A DNA stretch of 64,000 nucleotides from Rhodamnia argentea (GCF_020921035.1 NC_063151.1:29642934-29706933), one strand, 5' to 3'; positions 36,150 through 49,760 are shown, numbered from the stretch's first letter. Notes: generated by a model from the letters alone, not told the origin. Translations and numbers: made by a program.

Positions 36150-37872
36150 CGACGACGAACTACTCCCAGTTTTTGGCATGGTCTTGACTTGGGGATACAA
36201 CAGAGTTCTGATGGTAAATACATGGGGGGAGTGGATATACAGGAAGACGATTCTTTTAAACTTTCTTGGTGCAAGATCCTGGAGGAATGGTGGGTTAGGA
36301 TTCATTGAATTTTCTTATTACCTATCTTAATAATTGCGTTGAAATTAATAGTTTTGCTGTATATACAATCGAACAAGTTCAGCATACACACTTTTCAGGT
36401 CGTTGCAATATGTGGTCAAATGCGAAATTTCATCTGTCATGCTCCATGGAAGCAACTTGTTAGGTTACTGTGGTAAGCACCCAAGCGAGCTCATCCATAT
36501 CGATGTTCTTCAATGCTATCCGACCCTCCAAACGTTGTTAATGAGACTGTTGAATGCCGACATCGGCTAGGGCGATGGTATGTTCGAAGCTGGATGGATT
36601 GATTTGAGAAGTGAGAACTGATTTTTGTAGCAAAATTTTGGTCCGTTTGAATTTCGGAGAGAGAATTCGTTTTAGTCCTCTGTGGTATGTAGTAGAAGAG
36701 TTGATGGTGACAGAATCGTTTTGAAAACGTTGTAATAATTATCTTTCGCGTTCGTTTGTTTCACTTTCTCTTGTCTTGTACAACCTAAGAAACAAGGTTC
36801 GGTTCTAATACTCCAATCTAGATAGCAACAAGTGATTATTAACCTAATCCCACGACGGATTAGTGATATTTTAGTGTTTTGCGGTCAGCCACCTAGTTCG
36901 TCACCCAATTCTAAAGTAACCCAATTGTTGAAAGCTTCGATATACAATTTCTTCCTCTTAAGGGTAAAGTATGACGAGACCATTTTTCTCTAGTTTCTTT
37001 CTTCAGTTAGTACCGTTTCAGTCTTCTCGAATCTTTGCTCATCTGGATCTCGGCGGTTGCTGATCATGTTTCTCTAAGTTCTTGTTGTGATTTAGTCATG
37101 TTCTTGTGTAAGATCTGCTTTGAAGGAATGCTCAGTGGTGACGAGTGACCGAAATGAATTGAAGCTTTTTTCGCACGTCAATGAAAATTTCACGTGATGC
37201 ATCACTTGTTAGTTACCTCTGCCTAATTTTAACTTCGGTGGGTGTAAATAAGCAAGAACAAAAGGGTGAACATTCACGACAGTCTGGCCAAGCTCAAGGT
37301 GAACGTCTGGGATGCAACTCAAGGTAGTACCAACAACTGAGACTGTTTGGCTTGCAAGCCAAAGCAATACCTGGAGCTTTCCGTCGTGATATGGCTATAA
37401 CTGTGTAGCAGCATCTTCTACACGCACAATCTGACCGACCACAAACAAGGACAACTTCAATGGCTTCATAAGCCGAGTTTAATGTTCTATCAAACAGCAT
37501 TAACCCTAGCCATAACCCAACTTCCTACTCGGACGTGCCTAAATGGAGTCTCCGCCCTCAAGACACATTCTTCACGGTCAAACTACATCAATAGAGAAAA
37601 CGGAAATATAGCTTTCTACGCACTGAATCTGGAGCCTCGCGTCATGGAACCAATGTTTTTGTTTTCAAATCAGCTTGTATATCATTGTAGTTCTAATTCT
37701 GTACAGAATTTCTCCAGAGTGCTAAAGATAAATGATGGCTTGAGGATTTTCATGGAGCCAAAAAAAACCAAAAACTTCATTTGAATAAATAAAAATCCTT
37801 CTTTTTATGATGCATTGTCCAAGAAGCTAACAAATGTGCCACCATTCAAGATGAAGAGTGAGCAACCAATCC
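36150..37872. other. 3' flanks of GT92 and bromodomain genes
   Basis: Convergent 3' ends. Short frames here look like chance. No repeat or RNA gene recognised. Confidence 0.45.
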
Positions 37873-40800
37873 TTATAGTTGTAATGCTAAGTCCGGTTGC
37901 CGGGGAGAACCAAGCTGCAAGTTCGAATTCAATGAACCTTGCAGCTGGAATCCATTGTTCTGGTAAAGAACAATTGGGACAACATCCTGTTTACGCTCCA
38001 CCGGCACTCCTTGCCTGTTCCACCATTGCTCTTCTGATGCTGCACGTGATCTGAAGGGATTGAAGGGCTGCGATGTTCCGGTGCTTCCGGATAACTCGGC
38101 AGTAGTTGATTGGAGGACATTCCCAGGTGGGGGATGAGCAGTAGCATAGTCGCTTGAAACAACTCCTTGCCCCTCAACAGTCGCTGGAGCCTCATACGTA
38201 TGAGCGGCAACCGTGGCTGGCGTTGGTTGTGTCACCATCCTGATTTCACCAGTAAAAGAGGTCACAGGAGTTTCATCCAAAGGTTTCATATCACCAGCAT
38301 TGATGAACTTGCTTCGCGAGTTCAGCCTTCTGAGTGTTTCCATATCTTCTGCAGACTGAGGAGAACGCCCACTTGAATTGCTGGAGCTTTTGACGGCAGC
38401 TGTCATAGGCAGATCTTCACAAGGATGCCCAGAAGATATACATGATTTGAGCCCCCCAAGATGCCGATAATCCATTGTTTCATCGTCCCCTACCCATCCA
38501 GGACCAAATTTAACACCATTTGGCAAAACGCTTTCAATCTTCTTTGAAGCTATCCTCCAGACAGCAGGACCAAGATCTGCAGCAAATCGGGCTAAGCTTC
38601 TCGCGTAGCCATGATTGAGATATACGCCTACCTGATTAATTAGCAAAACTATAAGTCCACAACCCAACAAGGACCCAACTGCATTTTACAAAGATTGTAC
38701 AACATCATATTTGAGGAAAATGTCTGAATGTGCACACTTCTTTCACGATTCAAGTCCTTTATGTGTATAATAACCACCCAGGGTAGGAATCCAGCTTAGT
38801 TTATTACCAGTGAATACAGACATGCCCCACACACCCACAGGTTACTCTACTTTCTGATCAATTGTAATTATCTTAACAAGTCACAGGTAATATCCTACAC
38901 ATACGTACCGCTGATAGATGCTTTACTTCTCCATCAAAGCTACCAGATTGTTCAAGTCTAGAAGTGGACTGCTGTTTATAGGTGTTGCGTTTATTCTCTT
39001 CTGAAGGAGATAGTTTCTTCCCATTTTTCTGAACAGCTTTCCAAACAGATGCTGCAAAGAAACAAAAAGTCGTAAAGGGAGAAAAATCTGCTAAACCGAT
39101 ATCTATGAAGGACCTTTAACTTCAGTTTCATACCTGGGAATTCATTCTCCAGATCAGAGAACCAGCTTGGTTGACTCTCAATATAGGGAGTCCTGTGGGT
39201 GGCATTGCCGATAGAATCAGAAGGCCCTGGATTGTGAACTCTCAAATTGTAGGTGTTAGGCCAGCAGGAATTATCTACATTAGCTAGAGTTGCATCAGAC
39301 GAGCCCTCTCTACATACACCGTTGACAGAAGGCTTGTCTAGCAACTTCTTCAGGCCCCTGCCAGGCGGTCTTCCTCTCCGCACAATTTTTGGTTGCTCGG
39401 GCTCGCTATCACTATCTTGCCTCAAATTCTCAAAATCCTTTTTTGCAATATCTTGCATCGCTCGGGCCTATAAACATGTCCATGACTTTCAAATGTAAGG
39501 CCACAGAGGTCCAATCTGGAAATAGTAACATGAGTTGGAGACTGGCCTAACCTGTCTGAAGAAAACAGTATCTGGTGCATTATACTTCATTGCATTTGAG
39601 CATATCAAGAAGACGTCTTTCTGCATGAACCAGACTAATCAGTTACAAATGTCTACCTAGCTAGCATCAAATGCTTTTAGAGGAATCAGAATGCTATAAG
39701 GACTTTCAGAGCACACATTCACAGATTGAAGTATCAAGAAATTGTCATGCAAGTGAGCTTTCCCTATGAAATTCAGCTTGAACTGCACTAAATAGACAAC
39801 CCAGATAGATCTGTCAAGGAGGTTAACCCTTGAAGATCTCAGATACGCGTGTTCTTGAACATTATACTTATGAAGCACAAGTAACAAAATAATTATTTTA
39901 CACAGAAAGATTCAATTAATGCACTTTTTCATTAGCATGTCCATACCCAGTTCAATAATGAAAGAACTACAGTAAAAGATAGGAAAATTTTAGTATGAAC
40001 TACAATTGCAGATGCCATCGTCTCCGCATAAAAGCACGCTGGAGTGAGGATCTATGTAATGGATGTGATCTATGAAGTTACTGTCCAACAGTTATGAATG
40101 ACCAGGTGCCAGATTGATTAAGAAACTGAGAGCACCACTGACAACTCCATAAATTAATTACCATAAGATGTTAAAATATCTGCTTATTCGCAAATTTGAC
40201 AGCTTCTCACCCTGCAAAGTTCTTTTGTAAAAAGCCTTCCCTATTTCCTCAAGTGTGCTGCTAGTAGACTGAAGATGAAATCCTGGACTCATCATCTAAT
40301 GCACGTTTTTCTCTACCTCTAACAACTAATGTCTCCTTAATATGACTTAATGGCAGATTCAGTTCCATCAAAAGAAGAACAGGCGTACCAACAAGCTCAC
40401 TGGATATAAGCTAACCTCGAATTGTTCCAAGTTGGTGTAGGCTCCCTCGTCTAATTTCTTCTTCACTGTTCCAAAATCCATGGGATTCTTAATGATGTCA
40501 TGGTAATCAGGAAGCTGCAAGAAAGAGATTTCGATGTAATGCAATGCAGGCACCCATATCATGAACGCATGAACAGTACACTAAGAGTACGTACCTCTTC
40601 CGGATCCACTGGCTCCGAAAAGACCCCATAAGAGTCCTTTCTGCAGTAATAAATGAACCAATCAAAGACCAATAAAAAATGCCCATTGCGGAACAGGGAA
40701 GAACAGAGCTAAGCAGCTCAAACAGCACATACTTTTGAAGCCTGTCCAAGATGAACACCAACAACTTTTTGTCGGGCAAAGGTGTCGTGGGACCGGACTC

Positions 40801-41952
40801 CACCAGCGATCCTGTCCACATGTAAAGTCACAGAGAAAAAAAATGAAACTACTTAATAAAAAAAAATCAACAGAAATGCCACCTTAACAAGAACAGAAAA
40901 ATTGATAGGTACCACTCCTTGTGTCTGTCACTTTCGAAACCTTTTCGTCCTGCAAGATTTACCCCAGCATCGTCGCCAATAAGAACCCAGAAAGTGAACC
41001 CAAGTGAATATTGTGATATAATTAATTCCAGCAACAAAGAACAATACAAAAAGCAAGTACATCTTTTCAGAAAACCCAGTGAATAATTGTTTAAAAAGAC
41101 ATTGAACAATTAATGGACGGGAAAAGACAAATTCAAACTTTTTTCAGACATGGCGGTCGATGCACCTAGCCGAAACAGACAATCGGAGACTATATACAAC
41201 TGGTAAAAGGTAAATTTCTAAGCTGTGGAAATACAACAAAACCCACAAACCCAAAAAATCGAAAGGTTACATATTAAAGTAATAAAGCCCCAAAAAGAAA
41301 TTGACCGAGTCAAACGCATCGCCACTCAACCACACCTGATCCCAACAAAATCAACACCAAAAGAAATTTTAATTCGCGCGCGAAACCCAACGAACCACCT
41401 CACCTCGTTCTCAAAAGCAAAGATCCTAAAATTTCAAACCCCTAAAGCAAGCGCTCGCGCAATTTGACGACGCACTCGTCTCCGAGCGCACACAATCATT
41501 CTTTTGGTCGCTTAAACTATTCAAAAGCTCAGCTGAATAATCACCGGATAATCAGATCCAAAGCCGATTCTGCGCGTGACGAGAGCCGCCTCGTGATTAT
41601 CAGCGGATGCATTCGAATCGGAGCCGCAGAGACCCGCCGAGGAATTCGCCGAGAGATTCGAATCCAAGCCGAGCAGGAGCCTGTGCTTCTTCTCGGCGCG
41701 CTCGTCGTCGTCGTCGTCGTCGCCGTCGCCGCCGGAGACCCAATCCGACGAAGGGTACGGCCCGTCGCGGCCGGGATTCCGGCGAACGGAGCGCCGGCTA
41801 GGGTTTGGGGGAGGATCGCGGTGGGAATCTTTAGGGTTTTGGTTGGGGGACGAGGCCTGCAACTTCTGCTGCTTGAGGAGGCGTTTTTGAATGTCGAGCA
41901 GGGAGGGACGTCCCTTTTTCTTCTTCTTCGTCTCTGACGATCCTTTCCCCAT
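37873..41952 (-). CDS. bromodomain protein, BRD1/BRD2-like SWI/SNF subunit, 657 aa
   Basis: Matches plant bromodomain proteins At1g20670/At1g76380 (BRD1, BRD2), subunits of BRM-type SWI/SNF complexes that read acetyl-lysine on histones. Exons on the minus strand: 41952-41545, 40949-40913, 40811-40733, 40640-40595, 40514-40416, 39620-39552, 39467-39134, 39051-38909, 38631-37873; they join in phase to 657 codons. The N-terminus MGKGSSETKKKKKGRPSLLD is basic and followed by an acidic run (GGDGDDDDDDERAEKKH). The bromodomain spans about 160-250 (PLPDKKLLVFILDRLQKKD to FFRQARAM), with the acetyl-lysine Asn at about 237 in NAMKYN. Then comes an AT-hook-like RRGRPPGRG and a long Ser/Pro-rich tail. 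Its leader has a CT microsatellite (42003-42024). Exon 2 is only 37 bases. Confidence 0.93.
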
Positions 41953-42002
41953 CTTCCTCTTCTCTCTCTCTCTCCTCTCTTTTCTCTCTTCTCTCTCTGC
42001 GC

Positions 42003-42024
42003 CTCTCTCTCTCTCTCTCTCTCT
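42003..42024. repeat. (CT)n microsatellite
   Basis: Short CT tract in the 5' leader of the bromodomain gene (GA on its coding strand). Confidence 0.85.
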
Positions 42025-43409
42025 ACGAGCAGGCGTTAATTCTTTAATATTTTCTTTTATTTTGCTTTTGTTTTATCACCTTGCGAAATCTCGTTTGGCA
42101 CGTGCGTTCTGCTCGACGCGGGTCGCTCGCTCGCCTTTGTAACCGCGACAACGGCTAAGGGCCATTTACTCCTTTGAGTGATTATGCTAATCTTTTTGGT
42201 TATCTCATTAATGGTAATTCCCTAGAGAGGATTAATTTGTATTTTATGTCATTATGGATTGTTTCGTAAATATAATTGCAATCTTTGCGTGTTCATTACG
42301 ATGATATATATAAATGCGTACGCGTAAAGTTTTATATATCTAAAAATCTAACAAATTTCATACCGATCGATCATAATTTCTTTTGCTTTTTAAGTTGATT
42401 GCTCTGATGATAAAAAGGTTACCCATATTCCACAAAATCATGAGTTTGACTCGTGTTGTGCGTGGACTTTGTGATAACTCGTGCTGTATTGTGACTTATA
42501 CATTCAAAGTTTAAATTTTACTTATTTGTTCAATTCAATCAAACAAATTGCTTGCGGTTCTTTTATTAGACCTGTTTGCATTCGTATTAAGGTGGTGTTG
42601 CCCCCGATGATAAAAAAGGTTGTTTGGCTTTCACGAGGTCATAAGTTCTATTCGCGTCACGAGCAAACCTCTAAATAGCTTGTATTGTATCATGTCTCGT
42701 GTAGAAAGACTTCTTGGCCACCAGTATTTTCATGAGGTTGTGATGACGTAATCATCAACTCGAACCTTCGATTTAGGTGTAGTGTAAGATAATTATAGAT
42801 CAATGAAACCGTTTTTTTTTTTTTTTGCAATATTTAGAAGGATCATTAATGTCGGTCCCCCTTTTAATCCTTTCACTTATAACAGAAAAACTCTTTTAGA
42901 TGCGAGAGCTATAAAGATTAAAGATAGCTTTGAAATTGAGATAAATTCGATGTTATAGTATATTTTCTTATCAGCTCTTCTCTTGTATTGCATGTAATTA
43001 AAATTTTGGAAAGAATATCTAAGGGTCAAGATAAAGCATCTCGTGTTCTAAATCTCATTTTAGATTACCGAATGAATGGAAAACATTTTCATCATCAACA
43101 GAAATATTGAGATGTAGATTATTATAATCAATCAACTTTGCCAATTTTCTCATAGACAACATAAATACTTTTTTTTTTTGTTGAAAATTTATTTTCTATA
43201 TCACATGATGAGTTTATCCATAACCTTTAAGACTCTGTTTTTTTTTAAATGATTTGAAAACTATTTTTTAAAAAATGAATACATATATCGCTTAAATCAA
43301 TCAGTTAATGAAAAATATTTTCATTGCCGAAAAGATTTATGTGTAAATATTTCAGTACACGATGAATTTATTTTCCGTTCGTTCATTTTTGCGAGTTATA
43401 CAAGCAATC
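42025..43409. other. AT-rich intergenic sequence
   Basis: Upstream of the bromodomain gene. Two related segments begin 'gatgataaaaaggtt' (42406 and 42608) and are discussed as a possible SINE remnant. No gene. Confidence 0.4.
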
Positions 43410-43585
43410 AATTTCATGAAAGTGTTTTTCGAATCAATCATTTTTTCGCGGAAAAAAGAAGAAGAAGGAAGCCCTAAGTAGTCTGATGTTATGATCCCAT
43501 TGACCTCTCGGGCCATGAACAGAGGTCCCCGGTTCGAACCCGGGCTCAGACATGGATCTATAAAACTACCGTTCACGTATAAATC
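43410..43585 (+). repeat. dispersed repeat with tRNA-like module, copy 1
   Basis: Matches 58776-58916. Within it, 43481-43551 can be drawn as a 71-nt tRNA-like fold: ends GTCTGA/TCAGAC pair, a T-arm CCCGG-TTCGAAC-CCGGG is perfect (43528-43544), and GACCTCT/AGAGGTC (43502-43508 with 43521-43527) forms a 7-bp stem. The B-box GGTTCGAACCC fits RNA polymerase III. The anticodon arm is not canonical, so it is not a working tRNA gene; a tRNA-derived SINE head is more likely. Confidence 0.6.
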
Positions 43586-44136
43586 AGGCCGCGATGGACT
43601 GTGGGGGATAAAGGCCTTGGATGGTCTGGTAGGTCTTGGCATGGGCTTCGCCAGGCTAACAGACAAAAGGCCTTAAGTTCTTTACTTCGAATCTGTCTTA
43701 TTCTCCACGGAAGTGATGTACCCAAGGTCCAGTAGTAAGGCCCAACGTGCCACTTATGCCACCTCAAGAGGGCAAATAAGTCACATGACAAACACACGAC
43801 CGTGGCTCTTATCTGGAAAATGATCGGGATCGACGACATAGGGTCACATTGCGATCGGTTTCAAGACTTCAGGGGGAGATGTTGCACGAAATGACAAAGC
43901 CAATGTGCATACCGTCGTTTATAAGCAAAATCATTTCCCAGCTCTGCGTGGTTTAAGTTAAGATCAAGGGCGAGCACGATAAGGGGTGAACAAGTTCAAC
44001 GGCAGCATCGCAAGGCCGATTTCAAAAATTACGACAACTCGTATCCTTAACCAAAAACCACGCATCCCGGTTTTAACCTGAAAAGAAGTAACTTTTTAAC
44101 ATCACGGAAGAAAATCTTCAAATTTCATATAGCAAG
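43586..44136. other. intergenic, left flank of the Copia element
   Basis: No gene. A purine run followed by 'gatgttg' near 43870 is noted but not called. The 5-bp target copy 'gcaag' (44132-44136) ends this stretch. Confidence 0.4.
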
Positions 44137-44496
44137 TGTTGAGATTATACGATCAATTACCCATGCAAACCATACAACTCCAATATGTAGTGCTTTTGAT
44201 GGCTCCAGCATTGCGTCTTCAACCAGCAAGAAGGAAACAGTTTAAAGTACAAATGAAGAAGGAGTTTGTTGAGCTTAACAACCTTCGGTTGTTACTCAAC
44301 GGTTTTACGTTAAGTAGTTGTTCCTCTCGTAATGGAAGATCCGTAGTATAGCAATATATAAAACCAAGTGTGAGGAATGTACGTTAAGCTCTCGGATGAA
44401 GAGTGTATAACGTTGAATATCAGAGTATCTTCTGGTGAATGTTTGTTCTCTGTTTTCTTCTTCTCTTTGTGCATCATCACTTTCGATTCTTTCACA
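44137..44496 (+). repeat. left LTR of Copia element
   Basis: 360 bases, TGTTGAGATT to TTCTTTCACA, ending directly before the primer-binding site. Contains a TATA-like 'caatatataaaa' near 44352. Confidence 0.93.
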
Positions 44497-47400
44497 TGGT
44501 ATCAGAGCCTTCTCTGAGAGCTTAGCTGTGAATCTTGATCTTCCTTTTCGTGAGCACTTCAATGGCAGCAAGAACACCAAGATATCTATTTCCAATCCAT
44601 GTAAACATTGCTAACTTTGTTACAATCAAACTTGCTGAAGACAACTTTCTACTCTGGCAAGCACAATTTCTCAGATTCCTTCGCAGTCAAGAATTGCTTG
44701 GCTTCGTTAATGGAGAAATCCTACCACCTCCTCGGTAGTTGCAGGTTGAAATCGAAGGGATCGAGATTGAAGCCGTGAATCCAGATTACACCGATTGGGT
44801 AAAAACAGATCAAGCGGTCTCATCTTGGATTAGTAGCGCACTTTACGAGAATATACTAGGACCGATCATCGGCCCGGAGACATCCTTTGAGGTATGGCAA
44901 ACTTTCTTGAATCGCTTTACATAGAAATCAGCTGCAAAAGAGTTTGAGCTGCAAGGAAAGCTTCAAGCATGTCAGAAACGAAATCGGCGGCTATCTGATT
45001 ATCTTAGGGAGTATAAACCGATCTGCGATCAATTAAATGCAATAGGAAAACCTGTGGATGAGATAACTGAAGTTTTTGGTGTCTTGGAGGGCCTAGGTTC
45101 GGAGTATGAAAACTTTAGAACGACGATGTATTGTTTGAAACCTCAGGCTGATTATGATGAGGTTATATCACAACTGGAAAGGTTTGAAGCACGACCGCAA
45201 AACTACTCTTCAAATCAGTATAATCCAAACTTGCCTTATTACGGTGAAAGGAATGTAGAGATGGAACCGAAGATAGTATTTGTGAGAGAATCAAATCAGC
45301 TTAATTTTGCATTTATAGGACAGAGAGGGAGTATCCGTGGAGGACGTCACTATGGCAGAGGACGTCATCTTGGCAATCGAGGTCGTAGCTATGGATACCA
45401 AGGAAGAAGTCGGACTTATAGACCATTGAGCCCCAATCAAGATCGGCGGGTTCAATATTCTAAACCACAAAATAACTTCTATGTAACAGGTCGGGGATTT
45501 ATACCTTACCTCGGTTCGTCACAGAGGTATACAGATACCAAATCCTATCCTCTCCAAATTTCACAGCCCCCAAGATCTTACTCGAAGAGAAAGTAACGAA
45601 TGGAATTCGAGTAACTTGTCAAATTTGCAAACCACCAGGACATGATGCTCTTCGATGCTGGTATCGATTTGACAATTCTTATCAAGACGATGTTATTCCT
45701 CAAGCCCTTGCAGCAATGCACCTTGAAGATTCAAAAGGCGGTGAATGGTATCCAGATACGGGAGCCACAACTCACATCACTGCTGATCCTGGTATACTTC
45801 ATAACCTTTCAAAGTATACTGGTACCGATCCGATAATGATAGGAAATGGCTCATGTCTTCCTATTACCTATCTTGGTGATGCCTTGTTATTGTCCGAACT
45901 AGATTCATTACCTCTCAATGATGTGCTAGTGGTTCCCGAAATCAAGAAAAATCTTTTGTCCATTTCAAAACTAACCAATGATTTTCCTTGCTCCTTTGTG
46001 TTTGATAAATATGGTGTCTATGTAAAGGACAATCGCACAAATTCCACAGTGATGCTAGGAAAGAAAATTGGGGGACTTTACCGAGTGGATCGGATGGCAA
46101 CTCAGGCTCTGTTTACACAAAGATATAAGACTGTTGGAGAGGATATCCGGCATCAACGTCTTGCTCATAGCAACTCACAAATTGTGAGGTATCTTCATCA
46201 GAAACAACAGATTTCCTGTGATAAGAACACTTCATCTGTATGCAGCAGTTGTTACCTTGTTAAAAGTATTGCCTTACCATTCTCCTTATCAGACTCTACT
46301 ACTACGGTTCCACTTGAAAGAATTCATTGTGATATCTGGGGTCCAACCCCGATAACCTCGTTTTAGGGTTTTCAATTTTATGTTGTTTTTGTGGACAACT
46401 TCTCTCGCTATAGTTGGCTTTATCTAATGAAGTTGAAGTCTGACTTCTATGATATCTTTCTTATGTTTCAAAAATATGTGAAGAATCAATTTGATCACAA
46501 AATCAAAGGTTTTCAACGTGATGGTGGTGGTGAATTCACTAGTATAAGGTTTCGAACTCATCCGGAAAATTGTGGTATTCAGCAATATCTTTCCTGTCCT
46601 TACACCCCCGAACGTAATGGTATTTCTGAAAGGAAACATCGCCATGTTGTAGAGTTGGGCTTGACTATGCTCTATCATGCTAGAACTCCATTGCATTTTC
46701 GGGTCGATTCTTTCTTAAGCGCCAATCATGTTATTAATTTGCTTCCCACTCCAAAGTTACAGATGGATTCTCCTCACAGTAGGTTATTTAAACAAGCTTC
46801 GAGTTATGATCATCCGAGAGTTTTTGGTCGTGCTTGTTATCCCTGTCTCCGACCCTATGCCCAACATAAATTTGATCCACGATCTCTCACTTGTGTTTTC
46901 TTGGGATATAGTGAGCGCCACAAAGGGTATCGTTGCTTGGTACCTACGGATGGTAGGGTCTATATTAGCCGCAATGTGAAATTTGATGAGAGTTTCTTTT
47001 CCTTTACTAAGAAGCTCACTGCTGATTACCCTTATTATACCTCCTTATATCAAAAATGGGTTAACGAGATAAATTTTCTTGATTCTATAAAAAAGAATCC
47101 CACACACCATCCTTCGAACTATCATATTGGTTATCTTCAAGACGATAGAGCTGTGGCGGTTGACTCACTTTGTCTACCCCACAATCCAGACCCGTCTCCG
47201 GGTTCTATCCTACCGCAACTGGATGATGTTTCAGGAGCATTTGCATCACATTATGTTTTACCACACTCTGATGCTGGTTCGAGAGCTTCTGCCCCCAATT
47301 CGGATGGTGTTCACAGTCAACCCCATTCTTCATCCCACAACCGAAGTGACACCTCTGTTCATCCTATGCATACTCGACTTAAGTCCGGCATAGTAAAACC

Positions 47401-48990
47401 AAATCCCAAGTATGCCTACTTAGCTGAATATCAAGTACCTGTTGAACCAAAGTCCGTTAAATCGGCCTTGGCTCATGATGGCTGGTATCAAGCAATGAAA
47501 GACGAAATGGATGCCTTGTCTGAAAATCTAACTTGGACTTTAGTTCCAAGAACCGCCCAAATGAATGTCATTGGCTGTAAATGGGTGTTTAAAACCAAGT
47601 TAGCACCCGATGGGAGTCTTGACAGATTAAAGGCTCGACTGGTGGCTAAAGGATTTCACCAAGAAGAAGGAATCGATTTTGCTGAAACTTTCGGTCCAGT
47701 AGTAAAACAGGCAACCATTCGTATTGTTCTATCTATTGCTATGGTAAAAAACTGGCCCATTCATCAATTGGATGTCAAAAATGCCTTTTTACATGGCTCC
47801 CTCCTCGAACCTGTCTATATGGACCAACCTCCTGGTTTCATACATCCCGCCTTGCCTCATCATGTTTGTTTACTCCGGAAATCTTTATATGGTCTTCGTC
47901 AAGCTCCGCGTGCTTGGTTTGAGAAATTTAGTAATTTCTTACTTGAATCGAGCTTCTTTTGTAGTACAAATGATCCTTCTCTCTTTGTGTTTCACAAGGG
48001 CATGGATACAATCCCGCTGTTGCTCTATGCCGATGACATTATGCTCACTGGCACCTCTCCTCGCCTCCTCACCGACTTCATCAAATCTTTGAGTACCACT
48101 TTTCACATGAAAGATCTCGGTTCTCTTCACTACTTTACGGGTATTGAAGCCAAACATAATTCTGATGTTCTCTTCCTCTGCCAAACTAAATATGCTCTTG
48201 ATCTTCTTAAACAAGCACACATGCAAGATCGCAAACCTACTTCAACTCCCCTGTCTGTTAGGTCCCTCTCCACGTTAGGCGATGATGTCTGTCTTAACAA
48301 CCCACTTGAATACAGAAGTTCGGTTGGTGGCCTGCAATATCTCACTCTCACTCGCCCTGATCTTGCGTATGCAACGAATCTTCTGTGTCAAAAAATGCAG
48401 CAACCCACCATTGCTGATTTTCTTAAGTTAAAAAGGGTTCTTCGGTATGTCAAAGGCACTGTTTCTATGGGCATCTTTCTTCATTCAAATAGCACCATAA
48501 ATTTATATGGCTTCTCGGATGCTGATTGGGCCGGTTGTCTTAATACCGGATGCTCTACTACTGGTTTTTGCACATATCTTGGTTCCAATATCTCCTCTTG
48601 GTCGCCCAAGAAGCAGCCGACGGTCTTTCATTCGTCTATAGAAGCAGAGTATAGGGCTCTCGCTTCTGCCACTACCGATCTTACATGGATTGGGTTTGTT
48701 CTCCGTGATATTGGGATCTCTCTTTCCTCACCTACGGTGCTCTTTTGTGATAATCAATCAGTCATATCTCTCACTACTAATCCCGTTTTGCATGCTCGCA
48801 CGAAACACATTGAAGTTGATTTCCATTTCGTCCGAGAGAAAGTTTCGTTAGGATCTTTACGTGTCCAATATGTTCCTAGTCGCCACCGGATTGCCGACAT
48901 TTTCACAAAAGCCTTGTCTCGATTGGATCATTTTACACTTCGCACCAAACCGGGTTTGGGGTTTCACCCTCTCTCCAGGTTGCGGGGGGA

Positions 48991-49362
48991 TGTTGAGATT
49001 ATACGATCAGTTACCCATGCAAACCATACAACTCCAGTATGTAGTGCTTCTGATGGCTCCAGCATTGCGGCTTCAACCAGCAAGAAGGGAACAGTTTCAA
49101 GTACAAATGAAGAAAGAGTTTGTTGAGCTTAACAACCTTCGGTTGTTACTCAACGATTTTACGTTAAGTAGTTGTTCCTCTCGTAACAGAAGAACCGTAG
49201 TATAGCAATATATAAAACCAAGTGTGAGGAATGTACGTTAAGCTCTCGGATGAAGAGTGTATAACGTTGAATATCGTAGTATCTTATGGTGAATGTTTGT
49301 TCTCTGTTTTCACCTTTGTTTTCTTCTTCTCTCTGTGCATCATCACTTTCGATTCTTTCACA
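48991..49362 (+). repeat. right LTR of Copia element
   Basis: 372 bases, about 4 percent different from the left LTR apart from one 12-base length difference. Preceded by the purine tract 'gcgggggga' and followed by the target copy 'gcaag' (49363-49367). Confidence 0.93.
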
Positions 49363-49367
49363 GCAAG

Positions 49368-49760
49368 AATGCCCGATTTACTCATGAAGCAAAGAGTAAA
49401 TGTTAAGGATTGAAGGGATTGCCACGGCCGGTTAGCGAGTGTAGGCGTTGTAGAAAGTGCATCTTTGCTTTGAGGTCCATTGAAGGATGGAGAGCTGCTG
49501 CTCGTGCTGGTCCAATGCGGTGTTTGATCGTCCAGATGCTATACAGAAGCCACTGGACCCATCTCCATCAGCTGGCTAGGAGCGACTAAAGTGGGTTTTG
49601 AACAATCGGCAAGTAACGTTGCGAATTCGCGTGCTTTGATTTATGTGACCTCCGTTTAAGAACATCGGATCGAGATTACCGCCTTATGTCTCTCGTTCCC
49701 CGGCCTCCAATTACATCCAACCTCATCGCAAGTTTCAACAAACCCAATAGGAAGATCGTG
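49368..49760. other. right flank of Copia element
   Basis: No gene recognised. Similarity to the second duplicate begins at about 49761. Confidence 0.4.

Larger units (their letters stand above)
44137..49362 (+). mobile_element. Copia LTR retrotransposon fossil, both LTRs present
   Basis: 5.2-kb element with LTRs at 44137-44496 and 48991-49362, each TG...CA, and the 5-bp target duplication 'gcaag' on both sides. The primer-binding site TGGTATCAGAGCC (44497-44509) matches the 3' end of initiator tRNA-Met, and a purine tract precedes the right LTR. Parts in Copia order: gag-like region (about 44.5-45.6 kb), protease motif DTGATTH (about 45.76 kb), gag-pre-integrase and integrase (about 46.1-46.9 kb), reverse transcriptase with YADDIMLTG (about 48.03 kb), and RNase H with SDADWAGC and EAEYRALA (about 48.5-48.7 kb). 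Broken, with about four or five breaks. The LTRs differ at about 15 of 360 aligned bases plus one 12-base length change, so the insertion is probably one to a few million years old. Confidence 0.95.

Noticed and set aside
43481-43551. Functional tRNA gene
   Set aside because: The anticodon arm does not pair and the usual T before the anticodon is absent; better read as a tRNA-derived repeat.
43860-43885. Purine tract followed by 'gatgttg', like the 3' border of an LTR element
   Set aside because: No partner LTR, coding part or target duplication could be found around it.
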